64,000 nt of DNA from Hyposmocoma kahamanoa (lineage: Eukaryota > Arthropoda > Insecta > Lepidoptera > Cosmopterigidae). The notes beneath the pieces are model-generated. The model was not told where the DNA came from. It searched no databases and worked only from the letters and a program-made list of their open reading frames with translations. The stretch covers positions 16,673,951 to 16,737,950 of the forward strand of contig NW_020654422.1 in the NCBI RefSeq assembly GCF_003589595.1, given 5' to 3'. Below are positions 12,401 through 21,208 of the stretch, piece after piece (the stretch's first letter is position 1; each line of letters begins with the position of its first letter). The translations under genes were made by a program, and so were the position numbers.

Positions 12401-15400
12401 TCAGAAAAAAATCCTTCAATCCGATCGGATTCGAACGGACGACATCTTCTAGCATACCGCGGCAGACGCTATACCAACTAAGCCATGGAACGAATCAGCG
12501 GACCCCACGAATTTTTCTGCTGTCCCGATTTTTTTCGATGCATACAATGAAATGATCCCTTCATGAAACTGAGTCAATTAGCACTAAAAAATATTATGAG
12601 CAATTTTATTCATTCAACTGCCTCCGTGGCCGAACGGTTACCATGCCGGACTGCCACGCAGAGGTCCCAGGTTCGATTCCCGAGCCGGGAGAAATATTTG
12701 TATGGCCTACATTTATTTCTCTCGTGAGTTTGGGTGTAATTTGTGATTGTCTATGGGTTTCCCTAGTGCGGGGCTATGTTGAGTGTGTGCGTGTGTGTGT
12801 GTGTGCGTATTTTTATGGACAACTCACGCTTAACCACTAAATTGACTATACCAATATTGTTTTTACAAAAAAAGTTTCTAAGGCAGTTTCCTTGTATCTT
12901 CTAAGGTTTCGGATTTCTCAATACTTTTCCATTAAAAAAAACCCTCTGTATGTAAGTGGAAGTCTTTCTTTCTAAAGCTTCCAAACATGGTTTAAACAAT
13001 ATACATTTTCAGATAGCCAAGTTGGTAAACAAGACTCTAGATGAACTGTTTCCTGATTCGGACATACAGGTGATCGCAGAACCAGGTCGCTACGTTTGCG
13101 ATAGTGCAGTCACGCAATACAACAGCATTAATAACATCAGACGCGTAAGTAAATTTAAAATACCTGTATGTTTGGCGATATAGGGAAAGGTATCTATTAG
13201 ACTGAGTATATCATTACAAATTTCTTTTAAGATCTTGGAATAGAATATTTGAAGGGACTAGTACAAATGAAGCAGGAGAAGTACATTTCTGAGAGCAACA
13301 AGGGAAACAGTATTGATAAAAAGTTTGATTGTAAGATGAGTGATGTTGTAGGTACTATTGTAGATGTAGTATTGAATAGCACTTGAAATGATTTTTCATA
13401 CAAACTGATGTTTCGGGGTCTTTATAAGTCTGGTCACGGCTACTATAGTCTAATAGTAGCAGTAAATCTCCTTGTGAAAGAATTCATCCTGGGAATTACT
13501 GCCATCTTGCCTACTTCTGCTGCGAAGCAGTAATGTGAACATTACTGCGTTCCGGTTTTGAAGAGTAAAGGTGCTGGAGAAATTACAGGCACATGGGACT
13601 TGTCAACTTATGTGTCAGGGGCAGTGGCAGTGCCCCTTAAATCTTTGTGATTTAAACTTAAATTCCTTTTTTTTAAATTTCTTTATCAGTATCTTGAAAA
13701 ATCCGTTGCTTTGTTTGAAACACAAAGATACGCGATTTCAAATCCGAAAAACAGTTTTATAACCATTGAGAAAACTTAAAAATGCGAATATTGTTAATTA
13801 AAAACACAATTCGATTTAATTGTTCTAGAGTACATCGCCTGGTGAAAATTTAAATATGATTTACATTAATGATGGCTTTCACGGCACCTTGCACTATGTT
13901 GAGCCGTGGCAAACAGTAGAACTATATTCACCAAAGGTACGTTCTCCCGTCATTTATATTCCAAACCGTTATTTGATTTGCCTGAAGCAAGCGGTTATAT
14001 TCTCTGATTATATTTAATTCCAACCTAGGAAAAGTTTTATGCAATGTTACTATAAATTATGCACAATTATTATTTTATATTTGGACGCTTTTTCTTAAAA
14101 CATTTTTAATTATTATTTTTTTATATACATGAAATTACCGTGCAGACGACAACTTTAGAAAAATCATTCTATTCTCTTTTAAAGCAAAACATTGTTGCGG
14201 TTCAAATTATTTTTTTGTTGCGAAAGCGGTAAATATGATTACCAGCTCAAATGTGTCTGATATTTTTGTTACATGCTGTATAACTGAGTCAAGATATATG
14301 ACTTATAAGATATATGGCTTTCATGTATGTAAGAAAAAATGTTTTGCTTTATTTTTCCCGTTAATTTTACTCGTATGTAATACTTTGGCAAAATAAGTCC
14401 ACTGTCGCTTTTATGGCAGCGAATCTGAATAACTCTGTCTCATTATGCATAGCTTTCGAGTCGCTCATATTTCACTCACAAATAACTTAAAATATTTAAA
14501 AAAAAAATAATTATTTATTATTTTTGCACAATACAACAAAATAGAAATGGCGGACTTAATACCATAAGGGCGGTTACACACGGTGAGTTTTAGCAGCTAT
14601 ACAAACGTATTTGTCAAACGCGAGAGTTATTATTCTATAAATGATTATCTTAATGACAAAAATAAGAATTCAAATTACCAATAATACTCGTACGTACCTT
14701 TTATTTTGCGGTCTGGTCTGTGTAAGCATAATAAAGTTTTTTAATTTAGGTTTGTGGTGTGGTATACTATAATTATGTGTACACATATATTGTACACATG
14801 TGTATACACATGACTGTAGTATGATTAACAATGAATATTTTCTTTTTTTCAATCACCGCATTGGATTTTTTTTTTTTTTTTTTTGGCGGGCAATAGTGGT
14901 TGTTCAGTAAAATTGAATCCTGCTTGATTTATTCGAAACTTTGTAGAGTAGAAGTCACGTGGAGTTGAATTTTCGAACTCGAGTTCTGTTCTAGTTTTGT
15001 TTAATATTATTATTATGTATTAGCAGCAAAAACAAAACGATAACAGCCAACAAGATGAAAAAGCTGAAGAGGTAATCCTATGGGGCCCGACATGCGATTC
15101 ATTCGACCGTGTTATGAAGGACTACAAGGTCAAATTGCCACCGTGTTCGCCTACCGATTGGTTGATACACCACGTTCAGGGCGCTTATACTTGGACCTTC
15201 GCTGGACCTTTCTCTTCTGTACCTATTCCGTTCGCAAGAGCTGTCATCTCTAAGGAACTTTGGTAAGTTTCATTTTTGTTGAATGTATTTAAGTATAATC
15301 AAATGTATCACTATTCATAGGGTCGAGGCGCATTTTTAATGGCAGTTCGATCAGCTCTAAAATCCACACCGTTCAAATTCTAGTGTCGCCAACCGCTGTT

Positions 15401-16287
15401 CTTGTGTGGGTCATACTTGAACATGGAATTATTCATTTTGAATTGTACATATACGAATATTGTAATAGTATTCATTCATTTAATAAGGTCAGGTGGAATA
15501 AGATACTTTATTTTGATGAACAGATTCTTACCTTTGTTTATCAGCTTTACATGTTTTACTAATCATTTTATACTTACTATGTATTTGCCGTGCAAATTGT
15601 TGTAATGTTTCTCTTCCCCGAAAAGATGGAGTATGAGGAACAGTCATTGTATTTCTTATAAGGGTAAAGTATACCTCATGTTTTCAAGATTTTACAACTG
15701 TCAAATTTGTTTTCTCCGCCATTTAGATTCGGAGCACCCGACATCTCTTTAGAATCGTTTAAACTAATTTGTTTGTCTGTTTTATCGACTGAGAAACTAT
15801 AGGGTCGAAACACAATATCTAGAATATATATATAGAAATCTACAGAATATATAGAAATCTACGAGCACGCATGACGCATCGCAAGAATTTGCGGATGACT
15901 CGGCATCGCACATTCCTACAATGTGAATCTGTTTTGTGTTTTTTTCTTTACTTTCTTATCAATAACAGTAGTGCAACACTCTTTTCACGATCCATGTCCA
16001 TCAATGTGTTGCAAATTCGCATCGCACCGATTCTCAGTTTTGTGTTTCGACCCACAATGCTAAACTATTTAGATTATGAGTTAACCCCACCTGATCATCT
16101 ATCACTTGAACTGTTATCGACCTCCATTCGATTCTTTTTCAGGACGAAGCTAAAAGACTGTCCAGTATTCGGCAAGAGTGATTTCGTCGTAAATCCGGAT
16201 ATTTCAGCGCCACTATCTTCTTCTTTACCACCTCTACACAAGACTAGGGAATTTAACAAACAACTCAACACACCTGCTTTGATTTGA
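6130..16287 (+). CDS. Ornithine decarboxylase-like protein, nine coding exons
   Basis: Exons 6130-6424, 7524-7641, 8637-8768, 11014-11131, 11393-11566, 13013-13144, 13829-13936, 15024-15262 and 16143-16287 join in frame, with GT/AG at every junction, into 486 residues. It is a group IV (alanine-racemase fold) PLP decarboxylase, whose founder makes putrescine from ornithine in the cytosol. PLP lysine is K101 (FYAMKAN). Also visible are GTGFDCAS, FHVGS (H228, S231), DIGGGF (266-269), EPGRY (302-306), WGPTCD (C383, D384) and GAYT (412-415). Against mouse ODC, Tyr323 is His (FHG, 340-342) and the Asp332 position is not Asp. The protein is longer than usual (about 400-460), with a divergent Ser/Pro-rich tail. 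Likely an insect ODC paralogue; substrate uncertain. Start chosen at the first ATG after the acceptor, and the first exon may have non-coding leaders further upstream. Confidence 0.88.
6672..6850 (+). repeat. Dispersed repeat R1 copy
   Basis: Begins with poly-T and ATAATACCTAGTGCCGGG, then GACGAACAAGTCGCGCGCCT, CACTCAGAGCTTTAAATCGC and a stretch ending ACATAAGTTGACAA. It lies in the first ODC-like intron. Confidence 0.8.
7226..7480 (+). other. GC-rich patch in ODC-like intron 1
   Basis: Locally GC-rich compared with its surroundings and open in two frames, but with no recognisable protein and no splice signals. It is probably repeat-derived. At 7190-7215 it is preceded by GACTCAGTCAACCCGTGACC, which resembles the Penelope-terminal motif at 12230 and 22760. 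Confidence 0.35.
7524..7641 (+). CDS. ODC-like coding exon 2 (PLP lysine)
   Basis: Acceptor TTATTTACAG, donor GTAAGTGCG. Encodes AMKANDWD with the Schiff-base lysine and GTGFDCASPCEI, the Asp88 region of mouse ODC. Confidence 0.9.
8221..8575 (+). repeat. LINE 3'-end fragment (copy 1)
   Basis: Encodes VSFYNKIPVDIQHLPFTRFK, the C-terminal signature of a lepidopteran-type non-LTR polyprotein. A 3' UTR follows with GCAACCCCTAGAGTTTCTTG and TCAAGTGTAATTTGCTT. The same end recurs at 24138-24460 and 46508-46795, typical of 5' truncation. The 109-residue frame at 8027-8356 is this plus intron sequence. Confidence 0.75.
8637..8768 (+). CDS. ODC-like coding exon 3
   Basis: Acceptor CCTTTTTTCAG, donor GTACGT. 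Encodes IIFAIPTK (equivalent to IIYANPCK in ODC) and VKHTTFDSSYELKKL. Confidence 0.88.
8814..9034 (+). repeat. tRNA-derived SINE family S1, copy 1
   Basis: The head has box A (GTGGCCGAACGGTTACC) and box B (GGTTCGATTCCCGG). The body has GAGTTTGGGTGTAATTTGTG and GACACAGGGTTTCCCTAG, ending in a GTGTGCG(TTATT)n tail. Near-identical copies at 12617, 26861, 63313 and, inverted, 36026 define the family. Confidence 0.9.
9034..9205 (-). repeat. SINE family S2 fragment (inverted)
   Basis: Reverse complement of the S2 body at 24640-24885: GGGCACGGGCCTCCTCTC, TGGGGATTTCACTCG and CAGGTTTCATCACGATGTTT. It abuts the S1 copy. Confidence 0.75.
9462..9520 (-). repeat. tRNA-like SINE head fragment
   Basis: On the - strand it contains GCGGGTTCGAATACTGG, a box-B-like string, next to a cloverleaf-like remnant. 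It is too degraded to fold. Confidence 0.35.
9701..10918. mobile_element. Foldback element with 9-bp target duplications (MULE-like)
   Basis: The element proper is 9710-10909. CACCGGGTT occurs directly outside both ends (9701-9709 and 10910-10918). The ends are GCGCATATGGCTTTCC and, from the other side, GCGTATATGGCTTCCC, with inverted similarity continuing about 280 bp inwards. Several sub-motifs repeat inside each arm (TAGATACGCCTTTC, GAATTAGGTACGG). The centre is AT-rich with no transposase ORF. A 9-bp duplication with long TIRs is the Mutator-like pattern, so this is a non-autonomous copy by inference. It sits in the third ODC-like intron. Confidence 0.8.
11014..11131 (+). CDS. ODC-like coding exon 4
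   Basis: Acceptor GATATTTTCAG, donor GTCAGT. Encodes LLIRIRVDGE (the Arg154 strand) and YKLGEKFGC. Confidence 0.88.
11393..11566 (+). CDS. ODC-like coding exon 5 (HVGS, GGGF)
   Basis: Acceptor CGCCATCAG, donor GTATTC. Encodes VGVAFHVGSVCTSS and KIVDIGGGFQSD, two PLP phosphate-binding segments. Confidence 0.9.
11637..11690 (+). repeat. SINE S1 fragment
   Basis: Only the box-B part (GCAGAGGTCCCGGGTTCGAT, then CCGGGAGAAAT) is present, with the body truncated. Confidence 0.7.
12050..12375 (+). mobile_element. Penelope-like terminal fragment, copy A
   Basis: 12115-12340 matches 22640-22860 almost base for base (AACTATTGTAACTATAGTGA, TAACTGGTTGAAGACTGTAC). It ends in a small stem-loop, GGGACCTGTAAAGGCCC, followed by CGAAATGTCGG. 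A short inverted piece of the same terminus lies at about 12045-12100. The downstream CCTATGTGTAACAATCGCG is also found, inverted, right next to the GIY-YIG ORF at 17965-18004, which ties the family to a Penelope-like element. Confidence 0.6.
12424..12495 (-). repeat. tRNA-like sequence, probably a SINE head
   Basis: On the - strand box A reads GGCTTAGTTGGTATAGCG and box B GTTCGAATCC. The acceptor ends do not pair, so I do not call a functional tRNA. Confidence 0.5.
12617..12800 (+). repeat. SINE family S1, copy 2 (internal deletion)
   Basis: Same head and body as 8814-9034, but about 30 bases are missing between GTGATTGTCTATG and GGTTTCCCTAGTGCGG. The tail is an expanded (GT)n. Confidence 0.88.
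13013..13144 (+). CDS. ODC-like coding exon 6 (EPGRY)
   Basis: Acceptor CATTTTCAG, donor GTAAGT. Encodes KTLDELFP and VIAEPGRYVCDSA, with the Glu and Arg that contact PLP. Confidence 0.9.
13405..13440 (-). mobile_element. Penelope-like terminal motif, short copy
   Basis: On the - strand it reads CCGTGACCAGACTTATAAAG followed by ACCCCGAAACATCAG, the same stem-loop plus CGAAAC layout as at 12236-12275 and 22760-22800. Confidence 0.5.
13445..13660 (-). repeat. Dispersed repeat R1 copy (inverted)
   Basis: Contains AAATCTCCTTGTGAAAGAAT, CATTACTGCGTTCCGGTTTT and ACATGGGACTTGTCAACTTA, the 3' half of R1. The R1 tail (AGCAGTA...) faces the ODC-like exon 7 side. Confidence 0.75.
13829..13936 (+). CDS. 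ODC-like coding exon 7 (altered substrate loop)
   Basis: Acceptor TTGTTCTAG, donor GTACGTTC. Encodes MIYINDGFHGTLHYVEPW, equivalent to YYVNDGVYG and the following substrate-specificity helix of ODC, in which Tyr323 is replaced by His and the YDHAH motif is absent. Confidence 0.88.
14861..14884 (+). repeat. Poly-T run
   Basis: A T-rich stretch in the intron before ODC-like exon 8. The rest of the intron 13937-15023 is AT-rich with nothing recognised. Confidence 0.6.
15024..15262 (+). CDS. ODC-like coding exon 8 (WGPTCD, GAYT)
   Basis: Acceptor ATTATGTATTAG, donor GTAAGT. Encodes a polar Gln/Asn/Asp/Glu insert, then ILWGPTCDSFDRV with the catalytic Cys, and VQGAYTW. Confidence 0.88.
16143..16287 (+). 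CDS. ODC-like terminal coding exon
   Basis: Acceptor TTCTTTTTCAG. Completes Trp across the junction and encodes a 48-residue low-similarity tail ending NTPALI and TGA. AATAAA follows at 16603-16608 and again at about 16786. Confidence 0.8.
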
Positions 16288-17960
16288 AGATCGAAGTTGT
16301 AACTTATATGTGCATATACATACTAAGAAATATTATTATGAACTACTTTTGTAAGTACTTACGAGTAAATAGTACATTATGCACTAACGATGCGAGCGGT
16401 TTCTTTCTTTGTTATTTTTACCTGCTTAGCACATTATTTGAGGAAAGAAAAGGAGGCAGACACTCACGCACCATCACACACCCACACATACACATACACA
16501 TACACGATAATTTATATCATTAGTTTACAGTTAGTTATGAATTTAATATGTACTAAATTAAAAGAAAATTATAAAAACAAAAACATTAGGATAAGAAAAA
16601 AGAATAAAGAATATACATTTATTTGATCACCACAAATGACACCGCACAAGAAAAAACAAACAAAAGAAAAAAAAAAGAAAAAATATATTTAAAACATAAT
16701 CAAAAACATTCACACTTAGGACACAAAAAATAATTACAAAACAAACAAAAACTAAATTAAAACACAGATTATTTTCATACACATAAATAAAGGCACTAGA
16801 TTTGTGGTAACAGGCATGGTCACAAACGCGTATCGAGGACATAACCAAAAATGTCTTCGATGCAAAAGGGTCACTAAATCAGTATTTGCTGGAAAAATCT
16901 CCACAACATTTTTCAGTTAAACCCTAAGTGAGTTCACGGAACAATATATGCAAGCACGCTTACTCAAACATGTCTATAAAATAGTTAATTAAATTAATAA
17001 AATAATAAATTACATATACAAATATAATAGATATATGTCTGTGTATGTAAGAACTAATAATAACTAATACTTATACCTACATATAGTAACAAATATAATC
17101 ACAAAATGTTATTATTGTAATATAAATATAATGAATTTATAATGTCAGGGACCAATAACTGAAGAGGACCGCTAATTTCCATACTACAGAATATGCTCTG
17201 AAAAATGTCAAAATTCTCTGCAATGGTGACCAAAAGTAACCAACCACATTCTAATGGGTGGATCTGGCGTAAAACAAATAACACGATACTGTACCTGTGT
17301 CTAAGGAGCTTGCCATTCTTCCACCTAAACAGTAAGCTCCTAAATAAACCCTCTTCATTCTCTACAGTTGTTTGTGTTCATCCATCTATAAAGTCCATAG
17401 TTCTCAGACAGAGAATCAGATCTATAGTCCTAGGGGAGGTTACAATGCGCCCATTTGTCAATGACTAGGCATTGCCGCTGCCGTTACCCTCTTATTTCTA
17501 CTCCAGCCACTGTGAAGAAAAATATTAGTTTCAATCTCAATCAATTTTGCTTTTAACAGTACTTATTTTTCTAGAAGTTTGTATAAATGTTGACATTGGG
17601 TATCTTCAAACGAAATTTATCGAAGTACTTGTAATGTACGCAGCGATTCTATGATAATGATACACGAACGCACAAACCTGAATGCGCACATACTTTTTTT
17701 TTGTGTGATTACTATATTATTGCGAAATGAAACAATTTTGAATCTAAGTCACGTATACTTGTTTTTTCAAATAAACCTTTGCTCAGTTATATTTTATGCT
17801 GTGCTCTTTTAATGCATTTCTTCTCACTATAAAGAATGGCGTCTGGAGTGGAGGGCATCAAAGCAATGCAATAAGATGATTTAAAGGGATAGGAGCGGAA
17901 GCAATACTCTTATTTTCACTAAAAAATTGCTTACTGGGGTGTTATTCCTAATACGCTCTC
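16288..17960 (+). other. 3' flank of the ODC-like gene, no gene seen
   Basis: Holds the presumed 3' UTR, a (CACA/TACACA)n microsatellite at about 16455-16505, A-rich stretches, and from 17100 to 17500 some ordinary-complexity sequence open only in short frames. At 17735-17780 lies an inverted piece of the Penelope-like terminus (GTATACTTGTTTTTTCAAAT). I see no host exon. Confidence 0.5.
16603..16608 (+). terminator. Probable polyadenylation signal of the ODC-like gene
   Basis: First AATAAA after the stop codon, 316 bases downstream, in A-rich sequence. Another AATAAA lies at about 16786. Which one is used cannot be told from sequence. Confidence 0.45.
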
Positions 17961-17964
17961 TATA

Positions 17965-18345
17965 TATCGAGTTCTTAGGTTTTCGCGATTGTTACACATA
18001 GGATGCAGGAGTTTACAAGCTTGACTGTGAGTGCGGTCTCTCTTATATTGGACAAACAAAGCGAAGGATTTGTACCCGCGTCAAAGAACATATAGCTGAT
18101 GTCAAACACCGTCGCGTAAATAAGTCTGCAGTCTGCGAGCATGTCATGGATAAACCTACACATTCAATGAAGTTTGACAAACCCCAGGTCCTTGCAAAAG
18201 AAGTCCGTTATCTGCCCAGGATGCTGCGAGAGGCCATTGAAATTAAAAAACATCCTAATTTCAACAGGGACGATGGTTTCTCCGTACCACCAGTTTGGGA
18301 TCCAGTATTTCCTCTAATGAAAAATCCCAAACAGACATAAGACTG
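17965..18345 (+). pseudogene. Penelope-like element, GIY-YIG C-terminal domain (5' truncated)
   Basis: From about 18004 the + strand encodes GVYKLDCECGLSYIGQTKRR, then RVKEHIADVKH and ...CEHVMDK, down to a TAA at 18338-18340. This is the GIY-YIG endonuclease domain that follows the reverse transcriptase in Penelope-like retroelements. The RT itself is missing. Directly 5' is an inverted stretch of the element's own terminal repeat (GGTTTTCGCGATTGTTACAC). The truncation and the inverted junction are typical of Penelope-like insertions. Roughly 110 residues remain open, so the copy is fairly young. Confidence 0.82.
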
Positions 18346-18732
18346 CAGTACTAATTAATATGTTTTAGTTTATTCTAATTTCTATTAATAATTAATAATA
18401 AATTAATAATAATAATAATAATAATTAAATTCCTTTATTCAGGCAACATAGACCCACGGTGTTAGTTACAGTTTCACTTATAGACTAATGTTAGTATGTG
18501 TAGTTAACAAACAATTAAATTAAACTTACTGAAATACATAATAAAATTTTAAATTAAAGAACACAAATTAAATATCAATAATTAATAAGCAAAAATTAAA
18601 AATTTAAAATCAAAAATTAAAATAATAAATTTAAAATCAAAAATTTAAAGTCAAAAGTTTAAAATCAAAAATGTAAAATCGCAATACAAAAACTTAAAAA
18701 TTAAAATTTCATAATTAAAAATATTATAAATA

Positions 18733-20661
18733 TTAAAAAATAACGGGCGCTACACTGGCATGCAGCTGCAACCACCTACACATTATGGGTGAGTCCCAAC
18801 GCTTGGACAGCGCGCCCAGAATTCCGTTGGTGCTGGTCCGAAGGCGAGAAAGTAATGAAGCGCTCCGTTTGCGTATTACAGCATAAAAGTCATCCACGCG
18901 TGCTTCTGCAAACATGGTGGAGGCGCTACAATACCTCGGCATCTTCAACAGAATTCTGAGCGCATCGTTGTACTGTACGCGCAGTGCATTGAACGCCCGC
19001 CGCGTAAAGTTGGTCCATAGGCTGCACGTGTAAAAGCTCTGACAATATGATAAAAATCTGATAAAGAGCGTCAGCTTTACTTGTTTTGTACAGCGTGCAA
19101 ACCTACGTGCCAACATGTTGCAGCGGACGGACAGCGCCCTACGCTCCCTATCGATGTCCTCACAATCACACAAATCGTCGGTGACCCAGTGGCCCAGATA
19201 CTTGAATTTATGTACCATGTTCAAAGCAGCTCCACCAAGAGTAATGGGCATGGGAGAGTAGCATTTGGTACCAGCCTTGAACACCATACACTCACTCTTT
19301 TTGGAGTTGTATCCGAGCCCATGGGCCTCCACATACGACTCACAAATGCGCAGTAGCTTCCTCAGACCACCCACCGACGGACTCAGCTGCACCATGTCGT
19401 CAGCATAACTGATGTTATTTATGCATACTCCGTCTATAGAGCATCCCACATTGGCGCCGCTGAGCCCAACGATAAGTTGGTTCACGTATAGATTGAAGAG
19501 ACGGGGCGAAGTCAGCCCCCCCTGCCTCACCCCACACTCCAACCCATACGCATCTGAGGACTCTCCTGCCCACCTCACACTATTCTGCTGGTGATTGTAC
19601 CAATACTTAAAAACTGTCACAATCTCATGGGGTAGTTTAGTTTCAGTTTCCAGTTTCTGCCACAGTTTGTCATAAGAAACCAGGTCGAAGGCTCTGGACA
19701 TGTCCAGAAAACAAGCATAAACTGGTGTTTTCCTAGCAGTGTAGTACTGAACAGTCTGCTTGAGACAGAGGATGGCACTCTCAGTAGACAGACCCGGCCT
19801 GAAACCGAACTGAGCGTCGTGCAGGTGGAGGTGCTTATCCAACTGTTTGTCAAGCAAACTATCCAGCACCTTAGCTATAGTGGTAGCTAGTGAAATCGGC
19901 CTGTAATTAGACAAATCTGCAGCATCACCCGTCTTGTTTTTTATTATTGGTACTACCACCTTGTACATTAGATCGTCGGGCAAATAACCATGACATACAC
20001 ATAAGTTGAAGAAGATCGAGAGGACCCTTGGTAGGTGTTGGCCAGCGTACTTTAAGTGCTCGATGCTGAGGTCATCGTGACCCGGCGACTTGCCTCTAAC
20101 CATCCCTCTTATAACAGTAGCTATATCTTCAGCCAAAAAGCGTACACTAATGTCCTTGGGGTTACCCCCAGCATCGACCACCTGCGGCACCCGCCCGAGC
20201 GGCGACTCCACTCTGAAATGGGACTGGAACGCGGCAGCTATGTCCCGTGGCTCGTGCACGCCACCCACACTCACAGGCAGACTCGACCTTGGATTCAAGT
20301 TATTTGTTGTTTTCCAAAACCGTCCAAAATTTTTCTTTTTATGATGTTCTGCCAGAATATCCATTTTTATTTGTGTTACATTATTTTGACAAAATTTTAA
20401 TTTGGCCTTAAAATGTTTTCTAGAGTCGCGCATGTTATTGTAGACCTCCCCACACTTAGGTTTCCCATACAACACCCAAGCTTGGAAACAAAGTCGAGCC
20501 CAACCGTGAGCGGCACTGACGTGTCGATTCCACCCTGGCACACGTCTATGGTTATTCCGCCCGGGTTCCCTGTAGGTACACTCAGCCGCAGCTCTTAGCA
20601 CCCCCACAATATCACAATACATTTTATTTAACAATAACTTATGACTAGAATCATTACACAT
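18733..20661 (-). CDS. LINE ORF2, reverse transcriptase part
   Basis: A 642-residue open frame. After an N-terminal linker (RVPGWNRHV, RKHFKAKLKFC) come the RT blocks NYRPISLATTIAKVLDSLLD, AQFGFRPGLST, FLDMSRAFD (block A), GVRQGGLTSPRLFN (block B), the catalytic YADDMVQLS (block C) and HKFKYLGHWVTDD. A C-terminal region with conserved aromatic residues follows. Both catalytic Asp residues are present. The listed Met is only the first in the frame and lies where the endonuclease should be, so this is the 3' part of a broken ORF2 and not an independent gene. Confidence 0.88.
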   Translation of the reverse strand: MCNDSSHKLLLNKMYCDIVGVLRAAAECTYREPGRNNHRRVPGWNRHVSAAHGWARLCFQAWVLYGKPKCGEVYNNMRDSRKHFKAKLKFCQNNVTQIKMDILAEHHKKKNFGRFWKTTNNLNPRSSLPVSVGGVHEPRDIAAAFQSHFRVESPLGRVPQVVDAGGNPKDISVRFLAEDIATVIRGMVRGKSPGHDDLSIEHLKYAGQHLPRVLSIFFNLCVCHGYLPDDLMYKVVVPIIKNKTGDAADLSNYRPISLATTIAKVLDSLLDKQLDKHLHLHDAQFGFRPGLSTESAILCLKQTVQYYTARKTPVYACFLDMSRAFDLVSYDKLWQKLETETKLPHEIVTVFKYWYNHQQNSVRWAGESSDAYGLECGVRQGGLTSPRLFNLYVNQLIVGLSGANVGCSIDGVCINNISYADDMVQLSPSVGGLRKLLRICESYVEAHGLGYNSKKSECMVFKAGTKCYSPMPITLGGAALNMVHKFKYLGHWVTDDLCDCEDIDRERRALSVRCNMLARRFARCTKQVKLTLFIRFLSYCQSFYTCSLWTNFTRRAFNALRVQYNDALRILLKMPRYCSASTMFAEARVDDFYAVIRKRSASLLSRLRTSTNGILGALSKRWDSPIMCRWLQLHASVAPVIF

Positions 20662-21208
20662 GTTCCTCGCAGAAAGTTAGTAACTCGTTGCCAAACAACT
20701 CACCAGGATGCGCGTTAAAGTCCCCAAGAATGTAGACCGATTCTACACAGTTGCTCTCGATTATTGCGTGTATTTCACTAAGGCACCGAGTGAACTCTGT
20801 TAAATTAGCCTCGTTATCACACGGCATATACACTGATAGCACTATTATCGATTGGTCATGAAGCTTTATTTTAATTGCGTTGAGACGCACACTATTACAA
20901 TTAATCACTGTTACTGAAGGAAACGCGGCTTTCCGCCACAGCAAAGCAACACCTCCGTACGGCCTACCTCTTAGGACACCATCAGTTAGATCGACGGCAG
21001 AGTTACCGGTATAAGAAAAATCGCCGTCAATGCTGCCCAGGTACTGTATGTCGTGTCGAAGAAGCCAAGTCTCTTGAAGCGCCACTATGTCCGCCAAGCT
21101 ACATAGTCTCCTTATATCATCGACAGAGCGAACCACGTTCTTGCAGTTGTAACTAATCATTTTAATATTTTTATGGTCCATTTGATGATTTTCGATCTCC
21201 ATTCTCAC
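20654..21208 (-). pseudogene. LINE ORF2, truncated endonuclease
   Basis: 184 residues of an AP-endonuclease-like domain: MISYNCKNV, IVALQETWLL (Glu), GGVALLWR, VLSVYMPC and VYILGDFNAHPG. It then stops after FCEEHV. The last third of the domain, including the SDH catalytic motif, is missing, and the RT frame begins immediately in a different frame. Inferred cause: an internal deletion not divisible by three. ORF1 and this ORF overlap by 38 bases. Confidence 0.85.

Noticed and set aside
12424..12495. tRNA gene on the - strand
   Set aside because: Boxes A and B are present, but the acceptor stem does not pair; treated as a SINE head.
19081..20598. + strand ORFs over the LINE
   Set aside because: Antisense shadows of the reverse-transcriptase frame.
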